Source: an uncultured Lachnospiraceae bacterium
GTDB lineage: Bacteria > Bacillota > Clostridia > Lachnospirales > Lachnospiraceae
Assembly (NCBI GenBank): GCA_958402795.1
Contig: CATXUX010000002.1
Coordinates: 81,431-145,430 of the forward strand
Direction of reading: 5' to 3'
DNA length: 64,000 nt
Shown here: piece by piece, positions 8,005 to 16,546 of the stretch
How the letters are laid out: each line of letters opens with the position of its first letter
Position numbering within the stretch: the stretch's first letter is position 1
Notes under the pieces: model-generated
The model's database searches: none
The model's input: the letters and a program-made list of their open reading frames with translations, nothing else
What the model was told of the DNA's origin: nothing
Position numbers and translations under genes: made by a program

Positions 8005-9069
8005 ATGTCACAGTATGAATATGAAATCGTGAACGGAAGAAAAATCAGAGTACGGCCGACAGAAGGAAAGGAGGTCGATGAAAACGGATACTTCCACAGG
8101 CAGAAGAACCTGTTTACAGAGGGTTTTGGCGAAGGGAAGAATCCTGTGGAAAAGGGAAGATACCATCTGGTGTGGGCAAAGCTCTGCCACTGGTCGAACC
8201 GGGCGTCTATCGTAAGAGAATTGCTCGGCCTGGAGGATGCGATCAGTGTAAATCGTGTCAGTCACGGCAGGCATCAGAAGAATCTGGGATGGGAATTTAC
8301 AGAGAATGAGGATCATATTGATCCGGTTCTCGGCATTCAGTTTTTAAGCGAAGCATACTACAAAGCAGATGAAGACTATGATGGAAGGACTACGGTTCCG
8401 GCATTGATTGATATTAAGACCGGCAAGGTGGTAAACAACGATTACAACAAATTGACCAACTATTTTGAAGTAGAATTCGGACGCTTTCATAAAAAGGATG
8501 CACCAGACCTGTACCCGGAGGCGCTGAGAAAAGAGATCGATGAGATCAATGAATGGCTCTTTGACAACATCAATAACGGCGTATACAAACCCACTTTTGC
8601 AACTTCAAAGGAAGCATACTGGGACGCCTACAATTCCTTCTACGCGGCGATGGACATTCTGGAGGAAAGGCTTTCCACAAGGAGATTTCTGCTGGGTGAT
8701 TATGTGACAGACAGTGATGTAAGGCTGTATGTCACTCTTGCCAGGCTGGATATCCGCTATACCTGGCAGTTGGGGCATACAAAGAAGCGCCTGATCGATT
8801 ATCCGAATCTGTGGGGATATGCAAGAGATCTGTATCAGATCCCGGCTTTTAAACATAATACATATTTTCGCGATTTTGCAAATCCGGGAAGTAAGAAGAC
8901 AGGTGGAACATTTGAGTCATTTAACGCAAGATTTCTGGATGAAATCAATTTCGACGCATACTGGGGAGCACCCCATAACCGGGCGCATTTAAGCGGGGAT
9001 CCGGGAAATAAATTTTTGACAGAAGGGCAGGAGGGATCATCATGGCAGAATTTGAATACACAGAGGTAA
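8005..9069 (+). CDS. Xi-class glutathione transferase (glutathionyl-hydroquinone reductase-like), copy 1
   Basis: 354 residues. The family (YqjG/ECM4/PcpF) reduces glutathionyl-hydroquinones with a Cys in a CPWA motif; here the site reads LCHWSNRAS with Cys61. The thioredoxin-fold strand TTVPALID and the VVNNDY motif follow, then the helical domain with DYVTDSDVRLYVTLARLD and YPNLWGYARDLYQIPAF, all typical. It is unusual in an anaerobic Clostridium relative, since most do not make glutathione. It starts the second salvage operon behind an AGAAGGAGGAATG-type site, and its end overlaps copy 2 by 28 bases. It may strip thiols from imported S-conjugates; the actual thiol and substrate are unknown. 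Confidence 0.88.
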   Translation: MSQYEYEIVNGRKIRVRPTEGKEVDENGYFHRQKNLFTEGFGEGKNPVEKGRYHLVWAKLCHWSNRASIVRELLGLEDAISVNRVSHGRHQKNLGWEFTENEDHIDPVLGIQFLSEAYYKADEDYDGRTTVPALIDIKTGKVVNNDYNKLTNYFEVEFGRFHKKDAPDLYPEALRKEIDEINEWLFDNINNGVYKPTFATSKEAYWDAYNSFYAAMDILEERLSTRRFLLGDYVTDSDVRLYVTLARLDIRYTWQLGHTKKRLIDYPNLWGYARDLYQIPAFKHNTYFRDFANPGSKKTGGTFESFNARFLDEINFDAYWGAPHNRAHLSGDPGNKFLTEGQEGSSWQNLNTQR

Positions 9070-10079
9070 ATGGAAGAAAGGTAAGACTTCGTCCGAAAGA
9101 AACAGCAAGAGAGATTGATGAGTACGGCAACTTCCACCGTCAGCCAAACCGCTTTACAAAAGGATTTGGAGAAGGAGAGAACCCGGTGGAGAAAGACCGG
9201 TACATTCTCTTCTGGGCAAAAGGATGCAACTGGTCAAACCGGGCGTCGATTGTCAGAGAACTTCTGGGACTGGAAGACGCGATCAAGGCAGAGATTGTAG
9301 ACTGGACAGACCGGGATGAGAACCTGGGGTGGGAGTTTGTAAATTCTCCTGATTCCGTAAACCCCGAGACGGGTGCTCAGTTTTTAAGCGAATTATACTA
9401 TAATGCAGACGACAACTACGCCGGAAGGACTACAGTGCCCGCTCTCGTGGACTATCGGGAAAAAAAGGTAGTGAATAACGACTATCATAAACTTACCAAC
9501 CATTTCGAGACGGCATTTCGTCCGTTTCATAAAAAAGATGCGCCGGATCTGTATCCCGAGGAATTAAGAGACGAGATTGACCGGCTGAATATATGGCTCT
9601 TTGAGAATGTAAATAATGCGGTATACAGAGCACAGTTTGCCCAGTCTCTTCAGGCGTTCTCCGACGGCTATGAGACGTTCTTTGCCGGACTGGACGCCAT
9701 GGAAGAAAGACTCTCGGACAGAAGATTTTTGTTCGGTGATTATGTGACGGATAGTGATGTGAGGCTGTTTACCACTCTGGCACGACTGGATGTAGGGTAC
9801 TCACGGAATATCGGACCGTGCAAACACAGGCTGGTGGATTATCCGAATCTGTGGGGATATGCAAGAGATCTGTATCAGATCCCGGCATTTTATCATAATA
9901 CCTATTTCCATGATTTTGCCTCAAGCAGAGACCCCAAAGAGGCAGGGGAAGATTACTGGACCAATGTATATTACGATATTGTCGTTCCGGCGACTGATTT
10001 TGACACAATCTGGAAGACGGACACCGGAAGGGAGGCGCAAAGCAGCGATCCCGCACATAAGTTCCGGCTTGAAAAATAA
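9042..10079 (+). CDS. Xi-class glutathione transferase (glutathionyl-hydroquinone reductase-like), copy 2
   Basis: 345 residues, clearly a diverged tandem duplicate of the upstream gene with the same block order. The active site is GCNWSNRAS with Cys62, so the catalytic Cys is kept while the next residue differs (Asn instead of His). TTVPALVD, VVNNDYH and DYVTDSDVRLFTTLARLD are conserved. The start ATG lies inside copy 1 and is preceded by AGGAGG. Two retained, diverged copies with intact Cys suggest different substrates or a heterodimer. The C-terminus has its own variation (DTIWKTDTGREAQSSDPAHK) where family members contact substrate. Confidence 0.88.
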   Translation: MAEFEYTEVNGRKVRLRPKETAREIDEYGNFHRQPNRFTKGFGEGENPVEKDRYILFWAKGCNWSNRASIVRELLGLEDAIKAEIVDWTDRDENLGWEFVNSPDSVNPETGAQFLSELYYNADDNYAGRTTVPALVDYREKKVVNNDYHKLTNHFETAFRPFHKKDAPDLYPEELRDEIDRLNIWLFENVNNAVYRAQFAQSLQAFSDGYETFFAGLDAMEERLSDRRFLFGDYVTDSDVRLFTTLARLDVGYSRNIGPCKHRLVDYPNLWGYARDLYQIPAFYHNTYFHDFASSRDPKEAGEDYWTNVYYDIVVPATDFDTIWKTDTGREAQSSDPAHKFRLEK

Positions 10080-10139
10080 GATAAAAAACGAAAAAGGGAA
10101 GGAGAAAATCCGGCCATTTTCTAATGCGGCCGGGTGGTG

Positions 10140-11027
10140 ATGAAGATGAAGAAGACAAAGAAGACGATAGCAGGGATTTTGGCAGTGATTCTGGCGGCGG
10201 GAACAATCCTGACCGGCTGCCGGAAGAGTACGGCGCCGGATGATGCGGCTAAGAGCAAAGATCAAGAGACACAGACGATCACGATAAAGGCGGCTACAGG
10301 CGGAAGTCCGAAACCATACGTATATGTGGATGAAGAGAATCAGCCGGCAGGTTATGATATAGAAGTATTAAAGGAAGTATTTGACCGGCTTCCCCAGTAT
10401 GAGCTGACCTTTGAGGTAACGGATTTTTCGTCGGTGTTTACAGGTTTGAACAGCGGATCCTACCAGATCGGCGTCAACAACTTTTCTTATAATAAAGAGC
10501 GAGGAGAATCTTACTTGTATTCTTATCCGTATGACAAGATCGGATATGTATTTGTTACAAAGAAAGGCGCCGAACCGATTTCATCCTTTGAAGAGGCAGC
10601 AGGCAAGAGCTTTGAAGGTTCAGCGGGAGTCAGTGTTACGACTGCGGTAGAGGCATGGAATGAAAAAAATCCGGACGAGACCATCGGCATCACTTACACA
10701 GACAGCGACACGGCAGTGCTTCTGCAGCATATAGAAGATGGAACGGTTGATTTCGGTATCATTGATGTGGCAATGTACAACGAATATCAGAAGGAGTACA
10801 GCTTCGATGTGGTGGGAACAGAGATTCCGGAGGACGAGGCAAAACAAATTGCGGACAATACATATGCCTACTATATCTTTCCAAAAGATCAGGGAGAACT
10901 CCGCGACGCGGTAAACGGGGTGTTAAAGGAACTTCAGGCTGACGGCACATTGACGGAACTCAGTGAGAAATGGTTTGGACAGGATACGGCGCCGGAGGCA
11001 GAACGATTTGAGGAGACGATCAACTAA
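10140..11027 (+). CDS. Amino-acid ABC transporter substrate-binding lipoprotein (cystine/polar amino acid type)
   Basis: About 295 residues. The start is ATG 10140 or 10146; GGTGGTG at 10134-10140 favours the second slightly. A basic n-region (KKTKK), a hydrophobic stretch and the lipobox LTGC mark a lipoprotein. The mature part is a family 3 solute-binding protein: PYVYVDEENQPAGYDIEVLKE, FDRLPQYEL, and the hinge region GSYQIGVNNFSY. Family 3 includes FliY/TcyJ cystine binders, consistent with the surrounding sulfur genes, but I cannot read specificity from sequence. The stop overlaps the permease start (TAATG). Confidence 0.88.
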   Translation: MKMKKTKKTIAGILAVILAAGTILTGCRKSTAPDDAAKSKDQETQTITIKAATGGSPKPYVYVDEENQPAGYDIEVLKEVFDRLPQYELTFEVTDFSSVFTGLNSGSYQIGVNNFSYNKERGESYLYSYPYDKIGYVFVTKKGAEPISSFEEAAGKSFEGSAGVSVTTAVEAWNEKNPDETIGITYTDSDTAVLLQHIEDGTVDFGIIDVAMYNEYQKEYSFDVVGTEIPEDEAKQIADNTYAYYIFPKDQGELRDAVNGVLKELQADGTLTELSEKWFGQDTAPEAERFEETIN

Positions 11028-11764
11028 TGACGGATTTATTTGACATCAGGCTGGTATTTACCCAGATACCGGAGCTTTTGAAATATCTGCCTGTCACCAT
11101 GGAACTGGCCGTAGTCTCTATGGTGGTCAGCCTGATATTGGGACTGCTCCTTGCACTGGTAAAGCTAAAGGAAATACCGATATTAAAATCGGTCTGTAAT
11201 GTATATATATCGATCATCCGGGGAACGCCGATACTGGTACAGCTCTATGTAACATATTTTGGAATCCCGATGATTTTGAAATATATCAATTATAGATATG
11301 GCACATCTTATAATATTAACGGCGTGGCGCCGATTGTCTATGCTTTTGTGGCTCTGGCAGTCAATCAGTCCGCATACAATGCGGAGATCTTACGGGCATC
11401 GCTTCAGTCTGTAGATAAAGGCCAGACAGAGGCGGCCCACGCGCTGGGCATGACGTATTTTCAGGCGTTAAGAAGAATCATACTGCCGGAGGCGTTTGTG
11501 GTGGCTCTGCCCTCTCTTGGCAATGCGTTTATCGGACTGATCAAAGGCACGTCACTTGCTTTTACCTGTTCCGTAGTAGAGATGACGGCGGCGGGAAAGA
11601 TCATAGGCGGCCGGACATACCGGTATTTTGAAGTGTATGTGTCACTGGCTATTATTTACTGGATTATCACCGTCGTAATTGAACGGCTGCTCGCGTGGCT
11701 GGAGAGAAAGATCAGTGTTCCGGAGGAAGCACCGGAACTTCTGGAAGAAGGGGACGAGGCATGA
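11027..11764 (+). CDS. Amino-acid ABC transporter permease
   Basis: 245 residues with about five membrane segments. The EAA loop, which docks the ATPase, is EAAHALGMTYFQALRRIILPEA. The conserved IRGTPILVQLY near residue 65 is characteristic of His/Glu/Arg/opine-type permeases such as TcyL. A single permease means a homodimeric pore. The start codon overlaps the upstream stop by one base, and its own stop overlaps the ATPase start by three, giving a tightly coupled three-gene importer. Confidence 0.9.
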   Translation: MTDLFDIRLVFTQIPELLKYLPVTMELAVVSMVVSLILGLLLALVKLKEIPILKSVCNVYISIIRGTPILVQLYVTYFGIPMILKYINYRYGTSYNINGVAPIVYAFVALAVNQSAYNAEILRASLQSVDKGQTEAAHALGMTYFQALRRIILPEAFVVALPSLGNAFIGLIKGTSLAFTCSVVEMTAAGKIIGGRTYRYFEVYVSLAIIYWIITVVIERLLAWLERKISVPEEAPELLEEGDEA

Positions 11765-12519
11765 TAAAGATTCGGAATTTATCGAAGAAATTTAAAAATA
11801 ACATAGTACTCTCAGAAATTGACCTGACGATCCATCAGGGAGATGTGGTGGCAGTCATCGGACCTTCCGGAACCGGAAAATCAACGCTTCTGCGTTGTAT
11901 TAACGGTCTGGAGCGTCCGGAGTCCGGAACAGTTGAAATTGATGGCAGACAGATGAATCTCGCCCATATTAAGAAAAAAGAGCGGACGGATCTGTGCAAA
12001 GAGACCGGTATGGTATTTCAGAATTTTAACCTGTTTACGAAAAAAACAGCGCTTGAGAACGTAATGGAAGGGCTGACGATCGTAAAGAAGATGGACAAAA
12101 AGGAAGCGGAACAAAGAGCAAGACGACAGCTTAAAAACGTAGGTCTTCTTGATCATGCCAATCATTATCCAAGACACATGTCGGGAGGTCAGCAGCAGAG
12201 AGTGGCGATCGCCAGAGCGCTTGCCATGGAGCCGAAGCTCCTCCTTCTCGATGAACCGACGTCTGCGCTGGATCCGGAACTGGTAGGCGAGGTGCTGGAT
12301 ACGATCCGCAAGGCGGCGGAGGAAGGATATACGATGCTCCTTGTGTCTCATGAGATGAGTTTTGTGAGAAATGTGGCCAACCGTGTGATTTTTCTTGACG
12401 GCGGACGGATCCTGGAAGACGGAACGCCAAGAGAGGTCTTTGAAAACCCGAAAAATGAAAGAGTCAGGGAATTTTTTGCGAAAATCAGCAGACTGGAAGC
12501 ACCAGAGTATTATATCTGA
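11761..12519 (+). CDS. Amino-acid ABC transporter ATP-binding protein
   Basis: 252 residues from ATG 11761, which overlaps the permease stop; a longer frame from 11695 is not supported by a ribosome binding site. Walker A is GPSGTGKST, the Q-loop MVFQNFNLF, signature MSGGQQQR, Walker B LLLLDEPTSALDPE and the H-loop VSHEM. It is a GlnQ/TcyN-type ATPase that powers the importer encoded just upstream. It is the last recognisable gene of the salvage operon. Confidence 0.92.
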   Translation: MIKIRNLSKKFKNNIVLSEIDLTIHQGDVVAVIGPSGTGKSTLLRCINGLERPESGTVEIDGRQMNLAHIKKKERTDLCKETGMVFQNFNLFTKKTALENVMEGLTIVKKMDKKEAEQRARRQLKNVGLLDHANHYPRHMSGGQQQRVAIARALAMEPKLLLLDEPTSALDPELVGEVLDTIRKAAEEGYTMLLVSHEMSFVRNVANRVIFLDGGRILEDGTPREVFENPKNERVREFFAKISRLEAPEYYI

Positions 12520-12560
12520 TGATTTTTGAAAAGCGGGTAACGATTATGATTGAGGAGGAC

Positions 12561-12590
12561 ATGTGTTTTTACTGCGGCCGCGCATTGTAA
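12561..12590 (+). CDS. Possible nine-residue mini-ORF with two Cys
   Basis: ATG 12561 follows a very good site (GAGGAGGAC) and reads MCFYCGRAL then TAA. The end of the frame enters the perfect hairpin at 12576-12599, so translation would melt the stem. It could be a leader-type peptide, a degenerate zinc-ribbon remnant or chance. There is no gene in the plus direction behind it to regulate. Confidence 0.25.
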   Translation: MCFYCGRAL

Positions 12591-12599
12591 TGCGCGGCC
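12576..12599. terminator. Perfect GC-rich hairpin between convergent operons
   Basis: GGCCGCGCATT (12576-12586) and AATGCGCGGCC (12589-12599) form an 11-bp stem between the importer operon and the convergent hypB. No good T-run follows on either strand, so it may stop transcription weakly or protect 3' ends. Confidence 0.5.
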
Positions 12600-12628
12600 T
12601 TGTTACGATGGATTCCTATATTTTACTG

Positions 12629-13297
12629 TTACTGGTTCCACTCCTGAACCTGACTGCAAAGCCATTCGGTCCACGCTTCGGCGCCTTCGCCGGTTTTTGC
12701 CGAGATGGGGAAGATTTCCAGTTTCGGGTTGCGCATATGTGCATATTCGACTACCTTCTCCATATCGAAGTCAAAATAGGGCAGTACATCGATCTTGTTG
12801 ATGATCAGTACGTCGCAGACAGTGAAGATCAAAGGATATTTGAGCGGCTTGTCATGTCCTTCCGGCACGGAGAGGATCATGGCGTTTTTCACGGCTCCGG
12901 TATCAAATTCTGCCGGGCAGACCAGATTTCCCACGTTCTCGAGGATCGCCAGATCCAGATCCTCTGTTCCCAGCTCCCGTAGTCCCTGCTCCGTCATTCC
13001 TGCGTCCAGATGGCACATGCCTCCGGTGTGGAGCTGAATGCTTTTGACACCTGTGGTGGCAATCTGCTCTGCATCCACAGCGCCGTCAATATCTGCCTCC
13101 ATGACACCGATACGCAGGTCATCTTTCAGTGCTTCGATGGTTCGTTTCAGTGTCGTTGTTTTTCCCGAGCCGGGGGAGGACATCAGGTTCAGCAGGAAGG
13201 TCTTTTCCTGCTTGAGTTCCCGGCGTATGCGGTCAGCCTCCCGGTCGTTGTCCGCAAAAACACTTTCTTTGATTTCAATTACTCTGACATTGTCCAT
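12629..13297 (-). CDS. hypB: Hydrogenase/nickel-enzyme maturation GTPase HypB
   Basis: 222 residues. The G domain shows the P-loop SSPGSGKTT, the nickel/zinc motif GGMCHLDAGM with the conserved Cys-His pair, the LENVGNLVCPAEFD segment and the NKID specificity motif. There is no His-rich N-terminal tail. HypB loads nickel with HypA into NiFe hydrogenases and, in some bacteria, other nickel enzymes. It is the last gene of the minus-strand operon behind HypA, 24 bases away, with AGGAG before the start. No hypCDEF or hydrogenase subunit is in the window. Confidence 0.93.
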   Translation of the reverse strand: MDNVRVIEIKESVFADNDREADRIRRELKQEKTFLLNLMSSPGSGKTTTLKRTIEALKDDLRIGVMEADIDGAVDAEQIATTGVKSIQLHTGGMCHLDAGMTEQGLRELGTEDLDLAILENVGNLVCPAEFDTGAVKNAMILSVPEGHDKPLKYPLIFTVCDVLIINKIDVLPYFDFDMEKVVEYAHMRNPKLEIFPISAKTGEGAEAWTEWLCSQVQEWNQ

Positions 13298-13321
13298 GTT
13301 GTTGTCTCCTCTGGTATGATT

Positions 13322-13669
13322 TTATCCGGTTACTTCAATATCCCGGATCCGCAGCTCGTTCCCCGTTACAAGATAGGTGTCGTCACTGCCGCAGTTCGGG
13401 CATTTTTTTGCGTAGGCGGTGGTCTGGTAGGTCTTTTTACATGTCCTGCAGTAGGAAATTCCTTCGAGAATAATCATCTCCAGTTCTGCTTCCCGCAGAT
13501 ATTCGGTCTTTTGCTTCGCCCACTCAAAGCAGTCTGAGAAGTAGGAGGGAACGATGGAGGAAACCTCGCCGACTTCCAGTGTCAGTTTTGTAACTTTTTC
13601 TACCTGATTTTCACGTGCGGTTTCCTCCACCCGGTCGATCACATGAAGTACGATTCCCAGCTCATGCAT
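13322..13669 (-). CDS. hypA: Nickel metallochaperone HypA
   Basis: 115 residues from the ATG at 13669; the frame extends upstream but MHELG is the invariant HypA start, where His2 binds nickel. The zinc ribbon is CRTCKK and CPNCGSDD near the C-terminus. The start overlaps the stop of the preceding flavoprotein gene by eight bases, giving strong translational coupling. HypA works with HypB in nickel delivery. Its tight link to an Fe-S flavoprotein rather than to hydrogenase genes is unusual. Confidence 0.93.
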   Translation of the reverse strand: MHELGIVLHVIDRVEETARENQVEKVTKLTLEVGEVSSIVPSYFSDCFEWAKQKTEYLREAELEMIILEGISYCRTCKKTYQTTAYAKKCPNCGSDDTYLVTGNELRIRDIEVTG

Positions 13670-16532
13670 GATTCGGTTTCTCCTGCTTTCCCTGCTGCTT
13701 GTATGCTTTCCGTTTCTTTGAAAGTTCCTTTGCTTCGTCTGACCCGAGATGTCCCAGTATCCGGAACGCACGTTTTACTGCATATCCTGCGAGTCCTTTG
13801 ATTTTGTCTTCGCCTGCGCGCATGTCGGTACATTCCGGATGATCTCTTACAAGGTGGATCGCATCGAACTGACAGCGGGTTGTACACAGGCCGCAGCCGA
13901 TGCACTTATGAGGATCTACGTAGGACGCGCCGCAGGAAAGACAGCGGCTTGTCTCGATTTTTACCTGCTCCTCTGTCAGCGTTTTGTGTGCGTCTGCGAA
14001 GGAATTCCGGTAATCCATAGTTTCGTCCATTCCGGCTTCCTGACGCCCGGCGGTATCATAGGACGGCCAGGTCAGGTCTTCCTTGTCCAGAGGTGTGAAC
14101 TGCCGCCGGTCTCTGCCGATCGTCATGGACGCTTTCGGGCGCACATGGCGGTGTAGGCTTTCCGCAGCTTCATGTCCTGCCGCAATGGCGTCGATCACGA
14201 AGCGCGGGCCGGTGTACACATCTCCGCCGACGAAGATATCCGGATCTTCGGTCTGATAGGTAAAACGGTCTGCTACCGGATAGTTTCCGTGCCAGAACGT
14301 CACCTTCGTGCCTTCCAGAAGTCTGCCCCATTCGATAGACTGTCCGATGGCGAAGATGATCTTGCCGGCCGGAACTTCGATGGTTTCATTTTCATCGTAG
14401 ACGGGCGAAAATGCGCCCGTATTCGGGTCGATGGTGCGCACGCATCTCTTAAAAATGATGCCGGTAACTTTGCCGGATTCGTCGATCTGTACTTCCTTCG
14501 GCCCCCAGGAAGGCTGAATTTCGATCTGCTCGTCCAGTGTTTCTTCAATTTCTTCTTTGCTTGCCGGCATTTCCGCGCGGGATTCCAGACAGTACATCGC
14601 CACGTCTGACGCTCCGAGACGGCGGGCGCTTCTCGCACAGTCTACCGCGACATTTCCGCCGCCGACCACGATGACTTTGCCTTCAAACCGTTCGTCACGG
14701 TGTTCATAAGAGCGGCGCAGGTATTCGACGGCGATCTCTGTGCCGGGGGCAGTATCGTTTTTCACGCCGGGACGTTTGCCGCCCTGACAGCCGATGGCGA
14801 TATAGAATGCTTTGTACCCCTGCTCCTTGAGCTCCTGCAGCGTGATGTCCCTGCCAACCTCAATACCGCAGCGGATTTCTGTGCCAAGAGCTTTGATCAC
14901 TTCGATTTCCGCAGCAATGACGTCTTTCTCCAGTTTGTAGCCGGGGATTCCATAGGTGAGCATTCCGCCCGGAGACGGATTTTTCTCAAAGACAGTCGGA
15001 TGGTATCCCATCTGCGCCAGATAATATGCGGCGCTCAAACCGGCCGGTCCGCCGCCGATGATGGCGATTTTCTCTTCATATTCTCCATGAACGGACTGGA
15101 TCACTTTTTCCGGTATATAGCGGTTCTCCGACTGCAGATCCAGATCCGCGACGAATTTCTTCACCGCGTCGATGGAAACCGGCTGGTCGATACTGCCGCG
15201 TGTACATTCTAACTCGCACCGTTTGTTGCAGACACGTCCGCATACAGCCGGGAACGGGTTCTCGGTCTTGATCATGGCGAGCGCTTCCCGGTACTTCCCG
15301 TCCCGCGCCAGCTTCAGATAGGCCTGCACCGGAACATGCGCCGGACAGGCAGCCTTGCAGGGGGCGCTTCCGGCAGGATAAGTGTTGGACATTCGTGCGG
15401 TGTCGCGGTAGTCTTCGTCCCACATATATTTTCCCCAGATGTTATTGTCCGGCAGCGGAGCGTGTGGGTAGGTGACGGCGGAGCCGTCCCCGCGGCAGAG
15501 CTTCTGTCCCAGCTTGACTGCGCCGGCCGGGCAGCTCTCTACACATTTTCCGCAGGCCACGCAGTTTTCCTTCGTGACTTCTGCTGTGTAGGCGCTTCGG
15601 GAAAGGTTCGGCGTATTAAACAGCAGGGACGTGCGCAGGGCGTTACATATTTTCACGTTGCAGTTGCAGATATCAAAAATCTTTTCGGAGCCGTCGATGT
15701 TTGTAATCTGGTGGACATATCCGTTTTGTTCCGCCAGCTTGAGAATTTCAAGTGCACGCTCCTTTGTGATGTAATGTGCGCGCCCGGTCTCCACCGTATA
15801 ATCCGCCATGTCTCCGAGCTGGATACACCAGTCATCGATGTCATCGCTGCAGCCGTCTCCCAGAACGGCGCGGGAAGCACGGCAGGAGCAGATCCCTGCG
15901 GAGATGTGACCCTCGTACTTCTGCAGCCAGTAGGAGATGTGCTCCAGGTCTACGGACTGGCTTTCGGCATCAATAGCCTCCTCTACCGGGATTACATGCA
16001 TACCGATCCCGTCTCCGCCGGGCGGAACCATCTGCGTGATACCGGCCAGCGGGATAAACGTCATTCGTTCAAAGAAAGATGCGACGGCAGGATTCTTCTC
16101 AATCCGGTCTACGGATGAGTTGAACAGCTCTGCCGAACCCGGTACATAGAACGGCACACGGTAGCGCCGGATACGAGGGCGGTCTTTGAGTTCCTTTGTA
16201 TGGTCATAATTGTCGCCGTAATCATATTCCAGAATCCCGATATAAGACATCTCGTCCAGCAGCTTCTGGAGATCAATTGCTTCCATTCCGGGATTCATGG
16301 AGAGAAGCTGCTCGAATGTATAAAATTTCCGGAGCTTCATTTTGTTGGCGACGTCGCACATCTCAGGCGTCAGTACTTCCCGGAGTCCCCAGTATTCCGG
16401 ATCGTCCGAAGTGATGCCGAATATTTTGTGCTGCGCTGCGTCGGTGATCTTTCTCCCGAGCTTGAGATAGCGCTTGTCCGGGTTCTTCTCCCCCTGGTAT
16501 TTGCTGATAATGTCTTTGTTTTGTTCAGGCAT
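13662..16532 (-). CDS. Large Fe-S flavoprotein: N-terminal Fe-S module fused to a GltD/NfnB-like oxidoreductase
   Basis: 956 residues. Residues 1-300 form a domain I do not recognise, with Cys clusters ICSCRAS and DICNCNVKIC. A ferredoxin motif CVACGKCVESCP lies near 324, the GltD-type N-terminal Fe-S domain (CKAACPAHVPVQAYL, later CGRVCNKRCE) near 392-440, the FAD site IIGGGPAGLSAA near 488, the NAD(P)H site VVGGGNVAVDCA near 615, and a C-terminal ferredoxin CIGCGLCTTRC near 876. Such proteins move electrons between NAD(P)H and ferredoxin or a partner enzyme. AGAGGTGAC precedes the start. It is 14 bases from the upstream flavoprotein and coupled to hypA, so it may serve a nickel enzyme; that is inference. 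Confidence 0.85.
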   Translation of the reverse strand: MPEQNKDIISKYQGEKNPDKRYLKLGRKITDAAQHKIFGITSDDPEYWGLREVLTPEMCDVANKMKLRKFYTFEQLLSMNPGMEAIDLQKLLDEMSYIGILEYDYGDNYDHTKELKDRPRIRRYRVPFYVPGSAELFNSSVDRIEKNPAVASFFERMTFIPLAGITQMVPPGGDGIGMHVIPVEEAIDAESQSVDLEHISYWLQKYEGHISAGICSCRASRAVLGDGCSDDIDDWCIQLGDMADYTVETGRAHYITKERALEILKLAEQNGYVHQITNIDGSEKIFDICNCNVKICNALRTSLLFNTPNLSRSAYTAEVTKENCVACGKCVESCPAGAVKLGQKLCRGDGSAVTYPHAPLPDNNIWGKYMWDEDYRDTARMSNTYPAGSAPCKAACPAHVPVQAYLKLARDGKYREALAMIKTENPFPAVCGRVCNKRCELECTRGSIDQPVSIDAVKKFVADLDLQSENRYIPEKVIQSVHGEYEEKIAIIGGGPAGLSAAYYLAQMGYHPTVFEKNPSPGGMLTYGIPGYKLEKDVIAAEIEVIKALGTEIRCGIEVGRDITLQELKEQGYKAFYIAIGCQGGKRPGVKNDTAPGTEIAVEYLRRSYEHRDERFEGKVIVVGGGNVAVDCARSARRLGASDVAMYCLESRAEMPASKEEIEETLDEQIEIQPSWGPKEVQIDESGKVTGIIFKRCVRTIDPNTGAFSPVYDENETIEVPAGKIIFAIGQSIEWGRLLEGTKVTFWHGNYPVADRFTYQTEDPDIFVGGDVYTGPRFVIDAIAAGHEAAESLHRHVRPKASMTIGRDRRQFTPLDKEDLTWPSYDTAGRQEAGMDETMDYRNSFADAHKTLTEEQVKIETSRCLSCGASYVDPHKCIGCGLCTTRCQFDAIHLVRDHPECTDMRAGEDKIKGLAGYAVKRAFRILGHLGSDEAKELSKKRKAYKQQGKQEKPNHA

Positions 16533-16546
16533 TTTTCGTCACCTCT

